8,437 bases of DNA from Candidatus Delongbacteria bacterium (GTDB lineage: Bacteria; JAGOEH01). The notes beneath the pieces are model-generated. The model was given only the letters and a program-made list of their open reading frames with translations, had not been told where the DNA came from and ran no database searches. This document shows, piece after piece, positions 1 to 8,100 of this stretch. The stretch spans positions 1 through 8,437 of the forward strand of contig JAGOEH010000133.1 of the NCBI GenBank assembly GCA_017997825.1, in the 5' to 3' direction. Position numbers and translations under genes: made by a program. Positions within the stretch are counted from its first letter, which is position 1, and every line of letters begins with the position of its first letter.

Positions 1-728
1 ATGGAGCCGTTGATTTTGATTTGTTCGAAACCATGCCCGATTATACGGTCCTGGTGGGGCTTACCTTTGTCAAAGATCTGATGGCTGTTCCGGTGACCGT
101 GGAAGAGTATCCGATTACACCCGAAAACATGGTAACCCTTGCTCTGGTCGATTTTATCGATATTCCCAATAAGGGACAGGCCCGGAAAATTACCAACCGG
201 CTCAAGGAAAAAATCATTTATTCCGGAGATTTCAGGTTGATCGATGACGAGATTTTATCCAAAACCATTCAGGAACTCGGGATCACCCCGCAAACCATTT
301 TGTTGAAGAGTTCACTGGAACGGCTGGGCCGGACTCTGAATGTGGATTATGTCGTTTCCGGTCGAATTCTTGAAGATAATCTGGTACCGGCTCAGCTCAA
401 GGGAATTCCATTCGTGATAGGGCAAGGGGGACTGCGATACCGGAATCAGGGGATCCTGAGTATTATCACGCCGGAAACCGGGGAATTCGTTTACAATAAC
501 CGGATTGAAAGCGATGTATCGCTGCCGCGCGGTCTCTATTTCATGGGGCTCGATCCTCTTTCTCCCCGATATTTTACTTCGATCCAGGAAAAGAATATCC
601 TGAGCGAACAGGGATGTGACCGCTATGTTCTCGATGTATTATCCGTTTTGTACCGCAAATTCTATAATATGGAGGGGGAATCGCTTCAGGAACACCTGCA
701 TCGCAAGAACTTTTTCCCCGATCATTAA
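1..728 (+). CDS. CsgG-like domain protein, 5' truncated by the window
   Basis: The reading frame is open from base 3 to the TAA at 726-728, giving 241 visible residues. The true start lies upstream, so the TTG at 21 is only an internal codon. Residues about 44-125 look like the fold shared by CsgG/HfaB, LpoB and the TolB N-domain: a first strand 'TLALVDF', a helix with regularly placed basic residues ('ARKITNRLKEKI'), 'GDFRLIDDEIL', then a helix leading into 'LGRTLNVDYVVSGRI'. This resembles the CsgG pattern in which a klGk-like helix precedes 'adyvvvGsi'. Such proteins are usually envelope-associated, often lipoproteins, but any signal peptide or lipobox is outside the window. The C-terminal 100 residues match nothing I recognise. 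A small membrane-protein gene follows 19 bp later in the same direction. The domain call rests on pattern recognition, and the specific function is unknown. Confidence 0.6.
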   Translation, partial: GAVDFDLFETMPDYTVLVGLTFVKDLMAVPVTVEEYPITPENMVTLALVDFIDIPNKGQARKITNRLKEKIIYSGDFRLIDDEILSKTIQELGITPQTILLKSSLERLGRTLNVDYVVSGRILEDNLVPAQLKGIPFVIGQGGLRYRNQGILSIITPETGEFVYNNRIESDVSLPRGLYFMGLDPLSPRYFTSIQEKNILSEQGCDRYVLDVLSVLYRKFYNMEGESLQEHLHRKNFFPDH

Positions 729-736
729 TTCCAACC

Positions 737-741
737 GGAGG
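737..741 (+). promoter_or_regulatory. Shine-Dalgarno GGAGG for the small membrane protein
   Basis: A perfect GGAGG lies six bases before the ATG at 748. A second ATG at 744 is only two bases from it and opens a different frame of 37 codons with no membrane segment, so the spacing decides for 748. Confidence 0.7.
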
Positions 742-747
742 TCATGA

Positions 748-885
748 ATGAAAGGCAAAGACATCGAACTGAAACGGTTTTTGGTACCGGCATTGATTAC
801 GTTGCTGTTGATCAGCATCGTCGGTTTCTTTATCAGCCGCCAATATATTTTGAATGATTATGATTTGGATGATGAAGAATTTTGA
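748..885 (+). CDS. Small single-pass membrane protein, unknown function
   Basis: This 45-residue ORF starts at ATG 748 and ends at TGA 883-885. It has a short charged N-terminus (MKGKDIELKR), one hydrophobic segment at about residues 11-29 ('FLVPALITLLLISIVGFFI'), a short basic/polar stretch, and a very acidic C-terminus ('DYDLDDEEF'). The positive charges before the membrane segment and acidic tail after it suggest N-in, C-out topology, or an uncleaved signal anchor. A strong GGAGG sits six bases upstream, and the gene lies 19 bp after the CsgG-like gene, so the two are probably co-transcribed. Its last 28 bp overlap the 3' end of the convergent amrS gene. I do not recognise a family. The ORF is short enough for automatic gene callers to miss, but the ribosome binding site and coherent membrane-protein composition argue that it is real. 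Confidence 0.6.
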   Translation: MKGKDIELKRFLVPALITLLLISIVGFFISRQYILNDYDLDDEEF

Positions 886-1874
886 TCCGGTAATCTGAAA
901 TACTGGGGAGTTCCGCATTCAGCGCAATTTCCACCCGGTGTCAATCCGGTAATCCGGATTTGGTACCCCCGCCGTTGGACCACTAGGTGCCGGCATTGTC
1001 GGCAGTAGGAGTTTTCGCATTGGTCCAGCGAGATATTTCCTATATAAACATGGTTTAAGTATCGGGATGCGATCTGATGAGCGTTTTTAAGGCTTTCAGG
1101 AGGAGTGACCGGTTGGCGGCATTTGTATTGGGGATAATAACGTGAAAAATGAAGCGGCAGATTGGGGTCGATGCCGGCGATCCATTCGGCCATGGATTGG
1201 ATTTCTGCATCCTGATCGTTGAGGCCCGGAATCAGGAGGCAGGTCAGTTCCACCATGCATGATGCGTGAGCGGACCGAATGGTTTCCAGTACCGGCTGGA
1301 GATGTCCGCCGGTGTAAGTTTGATAGAAATCATCCCGAAAACCCTTTAAATCGATATTCATGGCATCAACCCAGGGTAAGAGATCCTGCAGGGGAGCTGG
1401 ATTGATATAGCCGTTAGTAACCAGAACCGTTTTAAGTCCGGCGGATCGCAGCGCCGGTGCAGCATCGAGAATATACTCAATCATCATTAGCGGTTCCGTA
1501 TAGGTGAATGCAACGCCAATCGAGTTTTGACTTAATGCCGCGGTTACCAGTTGGTGGACCGGGATAAATTCGGTATGAACAATCTGTTGAGATATCGACC
1601 AGTTTTGGCAAAATATGCAGCCTAAATTACAGGCATTGGGGCCGGTCGATAAAATAGAGCTCCCCGGGTAAAAATGGTAGAGCGGTTTTTTTTCGATGGG
1701 ATCCAGCGCCAATGATACAATCTGACCATAGGTCCGGGTGATCAATCGGCCGCTCTGGACCTGCCGGCCACGGCATCGGCCCAGTTGACCCTCCTGCAAG
1801 CGGCAGGCATGAGGACATAATCCGCATTGAATTTCCCCGGCCTCTTGATGTCGGTAATAGCGTGCTTCATGCAT
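858..1874 (-). CDS. amrS: AmmeMemoRadiSam system radical SAM enzyme (AmrS)
   Basis: This 338-residue protein has the usual length for AmrS, formerly grouped with pyruvate formate-lyase activating-like proteins (COG1180). The 4Fe-4S/SAM motif is CxxxCxxC at C82, C86 and C89 in 'ACNLGCIFCQNW'. A family-typical cysteine cluster precedes it (C17, C20, C24 and C34, 'CGLCPHAC...GRC'). Other conserved blocks are 'FTYTEP' (123-128), 'LVTNGY' (151-156), 'NIDLKGF' (173-179), 'LIPGLND' (214-220) and 'HFSRYYPQYK' (242-251). The C-terminus carries CxxC pairs at C291/C294 and C317/C320, likely a second metal site. In many genomes the enzyme occurs with Memo-like and AMMECR1 domain proteins; neither is present here. 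Its substrate is not well established. The ATG at 1872-1874 follows AGGAGG by four bases. The gene is last in the minus-strand block, 8 bp after the M1 peptidase. Family assignment is firm; the biological role is open. Confidence 0.92.
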   Translation of the reverse strand: MHEARYYRHQEAGEIQCGLCPHACRLQEGQLGRCRGRQVQSGRLITRTYGQIVSLALDPIEKKPLYHFYPGSSILSTGPNACNLGCIFCQNWSISQQIVHTEFIPVHQLVTAALSQNSIGVAFTYTEPLMMIEYILDAAPALRSAGLKTVLVTNGYINPAPLQDLLPWVDAMNIDLKGFRDDFYQTYTGGHLQPVLETIRSAHASCMVELTCLLIPGLNDQDAEIQSMAEWIAGIDPNLPLHFSRYYPQYKCRQPVTPPESLKNAHQIASRYLNHVYIGNISLDQCENSYCRQCRHLVVQRRGYQIRITGLTPGGNCAECGTPQYFRLPDQNSSSSKS

Positions 1875-1878
1875 CGAT

Positions 1879-1884
1879 CCTCCT
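1879..1884 (-). promoter_or_regulatory. Shine-Dalgarno AGGAGG of amrS overlapping the upstream stop codon
   Basis: The minus strand reads TAGGAGGATCGATG. The peptidase TAG (1885-1883) shares two bases with AGGAGG, which is four bases before the amrS ATG. This arrangement fits one mRNA and possible translational coupling. Confidence 0.75.
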
Positions 1885-3859
1885 ACCGAATCAGGGCAAT
1901 CTTGCCCTTTTTAGCCTCATCCTTCATTCGGATCTCGTATAAATAGGTGCCTCCCGGTAGTCCGGCCGGATTCCATTCCAGAACATGGGGGCCGGGAGAG
2001 AGGATTCGGTGTGGTATTTCATCCACTTTTATTCCCAGTAGATTATAGAACGAGATCTGAATCGGTTCGTTCCGGCTTAAACTGAACCGGATCTGGAGAG
2101 CATCATGGCATGGATTGGGATAGGTCGCCAGTTCCGCCATCACCGGACGGGATTCCAATTGATCGGATTCCGATGCACCAACCGTATAGGATATACTCTT
2201 TTTAAGGATCCAGTTAGTCGGATCCATGCTGATGGTGGAGGGTTTTTGGGAGAAAACCAGATCGTACTGCTGGATTTTGGAATCGTTCCATACCTGGATC
2301 ATGGTATCGGAGGTTGCGTTATATTTGACTTTAAACTGGATCGGCATTTTAAAGGCATTTCCGGACTGGGTCTGGTTGATGGTAATTTTCAAGTGATGTC
2401 CGTCATCCTGGGTCTCTATTCCCCAATAAACCCGATAGGCGGGGCGTCCGGCGGAGTATATCCACTGATCGAAAAACCAGCTCAGTTCCTGGCCGGATAC
2501 ATTTTCACAAATGGCTTTAAAATCATCCGTCATGGCGATGGTATAGGGTAATTCTTGATAATAGGTTTTCAGGATCCGGAAAAAGGTACTGTCGCCGGTG
2601 ATATAGCGAAGCATATGGACGACCCATGCGCCCTTATCGTAAACCGTTCGCGAGAAAACGCTACTGACGTTGGTTGTATCCTGAATGTAGACAATATTAT
2701 CCAGACCGGTCGTAAAATTGTTTCTGACATAGGTGTGATAGGCATTGATGCCTTCGATCTGTTCATGGTAGAGAGCCTCACAGATACTGGCGAACCCTTC
2801 GTTCAGCCAGATATCGTGCCAACTGCCGCAGGTGATATAATCCCCCCACCATTGATGGGATAGTTCATGAATGATCAAATCGGTACCGTAGCCACCCAGC
2901 GAAGTCAGGGTCTGATGCTCCATTCCGCCGCCCCAATTGAACTGAGCTGATCCGTATTTTTCTTTGATGAACGGATATGTGCCGAATAGATCAGAGAATA
3001 CCGTCATCCCGGAATTATGGGTATCGATCACCCAGGCTATGGTTTGGCTGTCAATCCCGGGATAATAATAGCATACCGACGGCATGCTGATTCCGTTGTA
3101 CTCCCACATTTTCATCTGGTATTTGTAGTTGGAGATGGCCAGGCTGACCAGATAGGGGGCGATCGGGTAGCGTTCCTGCCAATAGAAGGTTACCATACCG
3201 TTGTCAACGGTTGTATTGACCAATAGTCCGTTGGAGGCCGCCAGCAATCCTTTGGGTACGGTGATGGTGATATCGACCGAATCGGCTTTATCGGTCTGAT
3301 GATCCTTGCATGGCCACCAAACCCGGGAATAAAGGTGTTCACTCAATGACCAGATCAGGTATCCGCCGGAGGTATTGTAGGTAAATCCGAAGGCGCCGAA
3401 TCCCCCGGTTTGGGGATTCCCATGATAGCTTATTTCCAGGTGAACGGGTTCTCCTTTTTGATAGCTTCGGTCCAGCTCGATCAGGATCGTGTTGTTCGGG
3501 TGGGCCCAGGACAACACATTGCCTTTCATGTCATCGATGGCCATGTTGTTCATCAGATCCAGATAGATGGTCTCGACACTGTCGCGGGTGGTGACCAAAT
3601 CGATGCCGGTGGTTCCGTAAAGAATTTTTTTGTTCAGGTCAAAGGAAAAGTGGAGATCGTAAAATTTGACGTCGTAATTGCTCTGGTCGATGGCGGCTGG
3701 GAGGGATGTCATACGGGCCAGATTAAGGACGGCATTCCCGAGGGCCCGGCTTTTCTGGTCGCGCCAGTTGGGGGGAGAGGAGTGAACCGGGGGTTGGGCG
3801 GTCATCAGCGAACTCCAGCTTAATCCGATAACCAGCAGCAGAATAAAGATTTTTGGCAT
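1883..3859 (-). CDS. Exported M1-family zinc aminopeptidase with T9SS sorting domain
   Basis: This is a 658-residue gluzincin metallopeptidase. From the chosen start, the zinc site is HELSH at 331-335 with the third ligand in 'NEG' at E354; E332 is the expected catalytic base. The substrate-binding motif is 'GGGMEH' (310-315), a variant of the classical GxMEN. 'VYDKGAW' (406-412) holds the expected transition-state Tyr407. An N-terminal signal peptide is clear: 'MPKIFILLLVIGLSW', ending near 'MTAQ'. The N-terminal beta-domain precedes the catalytic domain. From about residue 579 ('TYPNPCHD') to the end lies a T9SS type A sorting domain. The protein should therefore be secreted to the cell surface or outside and remove N-terminal residues from peptides. 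The frame extends to ATG 3871 and TTG 3874, but those starts lack a Shine-Dalgarno and would add a poor signal-peptide N-region; ATG 3859 has GGAG six bases upstream. It lies 20 bp after the flavoprotein gene and 8 bp before amrS. Confidence 0.92.
   Translation of the reverse strand: MPKIFILLLVIGLSWSSLMTAQPPVHSSPPNWRDQKSRALGNAVLNLARMTSLPAAIDQSNYDVKFYDLHFSFDLNKKILYGTTGIDLVTTRDSVETIYLDLMNNMAIDDMKGNVLSWAHPNNTILIELDRSYQKGEPVHLEISYHGNPQTGGFGAFGFTYNTSGGYLIWSLSEHLYSRVWWPCKDHQTDKADSVDITITVPKGLLAASNGLLVNTTVDNGMVTFYWQERYPIAPYLVSLAISNYKYQMKMWEYNGISMPSVCYYYPGIDSQTIAWVIDTHNSGMTVFSDLFGTYPFIKEKYGSAQFNWGGGMEHQTLTSLGGYGTDLIIHELSHQWWGDYITCGSWHDIWLNEGFASICEALYHEQIEGINAYHTYVRNNFTTGLDNIVYIQDTTNVSSVFSRTVYDKGAWVVHMLRYITGDSTFFRILKTYYQELPYTIAMTDDFKAICENVSGQELSWFFDQWIYSAGRPAYRVYWGIETQDDGHHLKITINQTQSGNAFKMPIQFKVKYNATSDTMIQVWNDSKIQQYDLVFSQKPSTISMDPTNWILKKSISYTVGASESDQLESRPVMAELATYPNPCHDALQIRFSLSRNEPIQISFYNLLGIKVDEIPHRILSPGPHVLEWNPAGLPGGTYLYEIRMKDEAKKGKIALIR
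1886..2125 (-). other. T9SS type A C-terminal sorting domain (protein domain region)
   Basis: The last 80 residues of the M1 peptidase follow the family pattern: 'YPNP' opening, 'QIRFSLSRNEPIQISFYNLLG' style strands (an inhibitor-of-curvature pattern seen as alternating hydrophobics, then a Y/N-LLG turn), 'GPHVLEWNPAGLPGGTYLYEI', and a final basic 'KKGKIALIR'. In T9SS organisms this domain directs the protein through the outer membrane and is usually cleaved off. No T9SS component genes lie in the window. Confidence 0.82.
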
Positions 3860-3865
3860 AATGGA

Positions 3866-3869
3866 CTCC
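3866..3869 (-). promoter_or_regulatory. Shine-Dalgarno GGAG that selects the M1 peptidase start
   Basis: On the minus strand GGAG is followed by six bases and then the ATG at 3859-3857. The competing ATG (3871-3869) and TTG (3874-3872) have only AT-rich sequence without a purine motif upstream. Confidence 0.6.
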
Positions 3870-3879
3870 ATCAAATCGT

Positions 3880-5079
3880 TTAAAGCAATGGGATACAGCT
3901 TTTACCCAATTTCAAGCACAAGGAAGGATTTTTGAGAATGATTCTGATCAGCAAATTTAGAACATCAGGGATTCGCATTCCCTGGTTATGGATTTTCAAG
4001 ATATCATTCAATGCGGAGACAAAGGCATTCAAATCATGGTCTTGCAGCGAGAAAAAAGCGTGTCTGATTTTATAGAATCGGCGGATCGGTTTTCCGTAGG
4101 TATTGAGCCAGGTTTCCGGATAGGGTTTCAGGTCGGACTGACTCAAGCGGTCATGGAGCAGCAAGGGCAGAAGAGTATCGGCCAGTATTTTTCCGGCTTC
4201 GAGAGCGTTCATGATTCCGCCGCCGGTTAAGGGATTACAGTGGCCGCCGGCGTCACCGACCAAGGCGACCCGATCGGTCACAATGCGCTTGGGTTCAGCC
4301 AGAAAAGGAGTACCGCCGGCGATGGTCCGCAGAATTTCGGCCTGCGGGAAAAAACGGTTACAGAATGGATTAAGGTAATCGGCGGGCCATTGGGTCCGAC
4401 GGGAACGATAATCGATTCCCAGGCCCACATTATAGGTTCCGTCCTGTTTAGGAAATATCCAGGCATACCCGCCAGGGGCAATTTGGTGTCCCAGATAAAA
4501 ATAGAGGCTGTTGGAATTGAATTCTACCGGGTTTTTGGGGTGGAGAGCATACTCCAGACACGTCATCATGTCCCTGGGCGGTATCGATGAGTAACAGCCG
4601 AACCATCGGCCGACCTGGGATTCCGTCCCGTCCGCCCCGATCAGAAACCGGGTTTCTTCATGATAAAGACGATGGGGATTTCGGATTTCAATTTTAATCC
4701 CATCTGAGCTGTATCCGGCGCCGATCGCCTGGCAGGAGAGGCGCAATTCCGCACCGGCTGACTGGGCCCGGTCCGCTAAAAACTGATCGAATCGGTTTCG
4801 ATGGACCATCTGGGCGATTGAATTGATACGGCCGTAGGCGGATTGCCCATTGGGAGCAACCAGATAGCCCGAATCGATCTGTCCGGCTTCCCAGCTCGAA
4901 TCGATCGGGAAATAGCGCTCCAGATCGGTCCGTAATCCGGCCGCTTCCGCACACCGGACCGGTTCACCGACGACGGCTCTTTTTTCCAGCATCAATACCC
5001 GATAGCCTTGGCCAGCCAGATAATATGCGGTTTGACTCCCGGCCGGACCGGCTCCGATTATGGCAACATCATAACGCAT
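3880..5079 (-). CDS. Geranylgeranyl reductase family FAD-dependent oxidoreductase
   Basis: This 399-residue flavoprotein is of the geranylgeranyl reductase (GGR/ChlP) family, within the PHBH-like group of FAD enzymes. The Rossmann FAD motif 'GAGPAG' is at 9-14 with the ribose-binding acidic residue E32. 'PVRCAEA' (40-46) matches the family region that in several homologues contains a conserved Cys. 'GADG' is at 148-151. 'YAWIFPKQDGTYNVGLGI' (205-222) is a family hallmark. 'GDAGG' (275-279) plus 'TGGGI' (285-289) bind the FAD phosphate and flavin. Family members hydrogenate isoprenoid chains (chlorophyll, archaeal lipids, menaquinone side chain); here a quinone or polyprenyl substrate is the likeliest guess. 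The frame is open to an ATG at 5199 inside dnaE, but the ATG at 5079 places the FAD motif at the usual N-terminal position and avoids a 62-bp overlap. Its Shine-Dalgarno is weak (GGGA at 5090-5087). The gene sits between dnaE (58 bp) and the M1 peptidase (20 bp). Confidence 0.85.
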   Translation of the reverse strand: MRYDVAIIGAGPAGSQTAYYLAGQGYRVLMLEKRAVVGEPVRCAEAAGLRTDLERYFPIDSSWEAGQIDSGYLVAPNGQSAYGRINSIAQMVHRNRFDQFLADRAQSAGAELRLSCQAIGAGYSSDGIKIEIRNPHRLYHEETRFLIGADGTESQVGRWFGCYSSIPPRDMMTCLEYALHPKNPVEFNSNSLYFYLGHQIAPGGYAWIFPKQDGTYNVGLGIDYRSRRTQWPADYLNPFCNRFFPQAEILRTIAGGTPFLAEPKRIVTDRVALVGDAGGHCNPLTGGGIMNALEAGKILADTLLPLLLHDRLSQSDLKPYPETWLNTYGKPIRRFYKIRHAFFSLQDHDLNAFVSALNDILKIHNQGMRIPDVLNLLIRIILKNPSLCLKLGKSCIPLL

Positions 5080-5137
5080 CGATAGATCCCATGGTAGATG
5101 ATGGCTCCTTATGCTTCTGGGAACGTGTTTGCCTGAT

Positions 5138-8100
5138 TCAGGAACAGGATTGGATTTGGTAGTATAGCTTAACTGGAACCGCCAGTGATTTGATTTCATC
5201 CAGCAGCTTCACTTCCGGTGTGACCCGAAATCGCTTTGATTGAAAAAAGAAGGCCTTTCCGTTGAATGGCATTTTCAGATTCAGGAATACCGGAACATTT
5301 CCATTGAACTTGTCCAGGATGGCGACGATCCGGTCAATGGTTTCGCGTTCCAGTTCATTCAGATGAAAATCGATTCTCAGCATGAGTTGGGCATGCAGAT
5401 TAAAGTCATCCAGGGGGAAAAGACGATCTACGACGAACCCGATCTGGTCGCCATAGATATTTTTGGTGACCTGGCACACAATCATCTGGTTTTCGACCAT
5501 CCATGGCTGATATTTGGCGATGGTATCGGAGAAAACCGTCAATTCACGGGTGCCGGAATAATCTTCCAGGGTTAGAAAGGCCAGACGGCGATCAGCGTTT
5601 TTTCGGGTGGCTTTGATGGTAATATGAGTAATCAGACCGGCGATGAAGGTCTGCTCGCGGTCCAGCTCATCCAGTTCCGCGATGGGAGTGACACAGGACA
5701 TTTCGAAGCGGAATTTGTCCAAGGGGTGTCCGGAAATATAGAATCCAATAAATTCTTTTTCCTTATTGAGTTTTTCGATTAGAGGGAGTTCCGGGCAACC
5801 GGCCAATTCAAAGGCAATACCGGGTCCTTCATCGGATTGGATTCCATCGCCGAACAGGGAGGTTTGGGCCGAATTGAGGCGCTGATTCAGCTTGCCGGCC
5901 ATCGCGATCGCCGAGTCGATCGAGGCTAGCAGTTGGGCGCGGTTTCCGAATTGGTCGAGGGCTCCGGCCATCACCAGGCCTTCGATGGTATTTTTTTTGA
6001 CGGCCCCGCCGGCTATGGTTCGCGAAACCAAATCGAAAAAGGAGGTGAAAGGCTGTCCCTGGCCGCGGGCTTCCAGCAGGCTCGATATCGCCGATTCCCC
6101 AACATTCTTGATTGCACCCAGTGCGAACCGGATCTGATGGTGATCCACCGTAAACGGGTAGTGACTATGATTGACATCGGGCGGTAGAATGCGGATACCG
6201 CTGGAAATACATTCTTCAATATACTTGGTGACTTTGGGAGCGTCATTCATCAAACTGCTGAGGGAGGCCGCCATGAATTCTACCGGGTAATGAACCTTGA
6301 GATAGGCCGTGTAGTATGCCACCAGGGCATAACAGGCCGAGTGGGATTTGTTGAATCCATACTCTCCGAATTTTTTCATCATTTCATACAGTGCAGTCGC
6401 CTTTTCAATCGGAATATGCTTCTTTTGGGCTCCCTCCAAAAACTTGGCACCGAATTTTTCCATAATCTCGGGCTTTTTCTTTCCCATGGCCTTGCGGAGA
6501 TTGTCGGCTTCCGAGAGCTTGAACCCTCCAATATCGCCGGCAATCCGCATCACCTGTTCCTGATAAACGATCACTCCATAGGTTTCTTTCAGGATCGGTT
6601 CCAATTCCGGGATCAGATACTCGATGGCCTGCATTCCGTTTTTGCGGTTGATGAATTCGTCCACCATGTTGCTTCCCAACGGTCCGGGGCGATAGAGGGC
6701 GTTCATGGCGATCATATCCTCAAATACGGATGGTTTCAGTTTTTTAAGGTATTCCTGCATACCCGGACTTTCAAACTGGAATATCCCGATTGTTTTGCCT
6801 TCGGTCAAGAGCTGATAGACTTTGGAATCGTCGAGCGGGATGGTGTTCAAATCGATGTGGTGCTGATGATTATCGGTGACCATCTTGATGGTATCGTCGA
6901 TGACGGTCAGAGTTTTGAGTCCCAGAAAATCCATTTTGAGCATGCCGAGTTGTTCCAGGTATTTCATATCGATCTGGGTTGTGATTCCCTCTTTGCCGTT
7001 ATACAGGGCCACAAAGTTGGTCAGGGGGGCAGGGGCGATCACGACTCCGGCGGCATGTTTTCCGGGTTGACGCGGTAATCCCTCCAATTGGACCGCCAGG
7101 TTCAGCATTTTCTGGATCGTGGCATCATCGCGGGCGGCCTGTTTGATCTCTTCACTCTCTTGAATGATCTGGGTTAGTGGGAGCTTGCCCGATTGATCCT
7201 CAGGCACCAGTTTGGCGATCCGATCCACTTCGTTGTAAGACAATCCCATGACCCGGCCGACATCCTTGATGGCTCCACGTCCCATCATCCGTCCGAAGGT
7301 GATGATCTGGCAGACGTTCTTTTCTCCATATTTGTCCTTGACATAATTAATGACCTGTTCCCGTTTTTTATAGCAGAAATCGATATCGATATCCGGCATG
7401 CTGACGCGTTCGGGATTCAGAAATCGCTCAAACATCAGGTCATATTTGATGGGATCCAGGTCCGTGATTCCGAGGGCATAGGCTATAATACTTCCGGCGG
7501 CCGACCCGCGTCCCGGCCCGACCGGGATTTTGTGTTCTTTGGCATAGTGGATGAAATCCCACACAATCAGAAAATAACTGACATACCCCATAGTCTGGAT
7601 GACGGAGAGTTCATAATCGAATCGTTGTTGGATACCGGGAGTGACATGGGTATAGCGCCGATTTAATCCCTGGACGGCCAGATGGCGAAGGTAGTCCATT
7701 CCCTGGTCATACCCCTGAGGCAGAGGGAATTTGGGAAGCAAATAATTACCGAACTCCAATTCCAAGGCGCACTTCTGGGCGATCCGGACTGTATTTTCGA
7801 TGGCTTCCGGTATATAGTCAAACAGGTTGATCATCTCGGCCTGGGTTTTAAAATAAACCTCGTTTGAAGAGAATCGAAAGCGGTTGGGATCGCTCAGGGT
7901 TTTGTTGGTTTGAATGCACAGCAGGACTTCATGGGCTTCGGCGTGTTCTCGTTTGAGGAAATGGCTGTCGTTGGTGGCTACCAGGGGCAGATGGGTTTCC
8001 CGGGCTAACCTGATTAACAGTTCGTTGGCTTTGATCTCCTCGGGGATGTTGTGGTTCATCAGTTCCAGGTAGAATTCGCCGGGTTCGAAAAGAGCGGCAT

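Noticed and set aside
744-857. Alternative 37-codon + strand frame from ATG 744
   Set aside because: Only two bases separate it from the GGAGG, and the product is polar with no recognisable feature. The overlapping frame from 748 has better spacing and a coherent membrane-protein sequence.
943-960. Perfect 7-bp inverted repeat AATCCGG-TAAT-CCGGATT near the 3' end of amrS, considered as a terminator
   Set aside because: It lies inside conserved amrS coding sequence, has no T-run on either strand, and is 58 bp past the end of the small + strand gene. It is probably a by-product of codon choice.
3860-3874. Longer N-terminus of the M1 peptidase starting at TTG 3874 or ATG 3871
   Set aside because: There is no Shine-Dalgarno upstream of either, and the extra residues include an acidic one before the signal peptide. 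ATG 3859 has GGAG at good spacing and a normal Lys-then-hydrophobic signal start.
6290-7078. Long + strand open frame of 262 codons opposite dnaE
   Set aside because: It is antisense to the highly conserved polymerase core and reads as a codon-bias shadow. No domain or ribosome binding site supports it. The same holds for other + strand frames opposite the M1 peptidase, reductase and dnaE.
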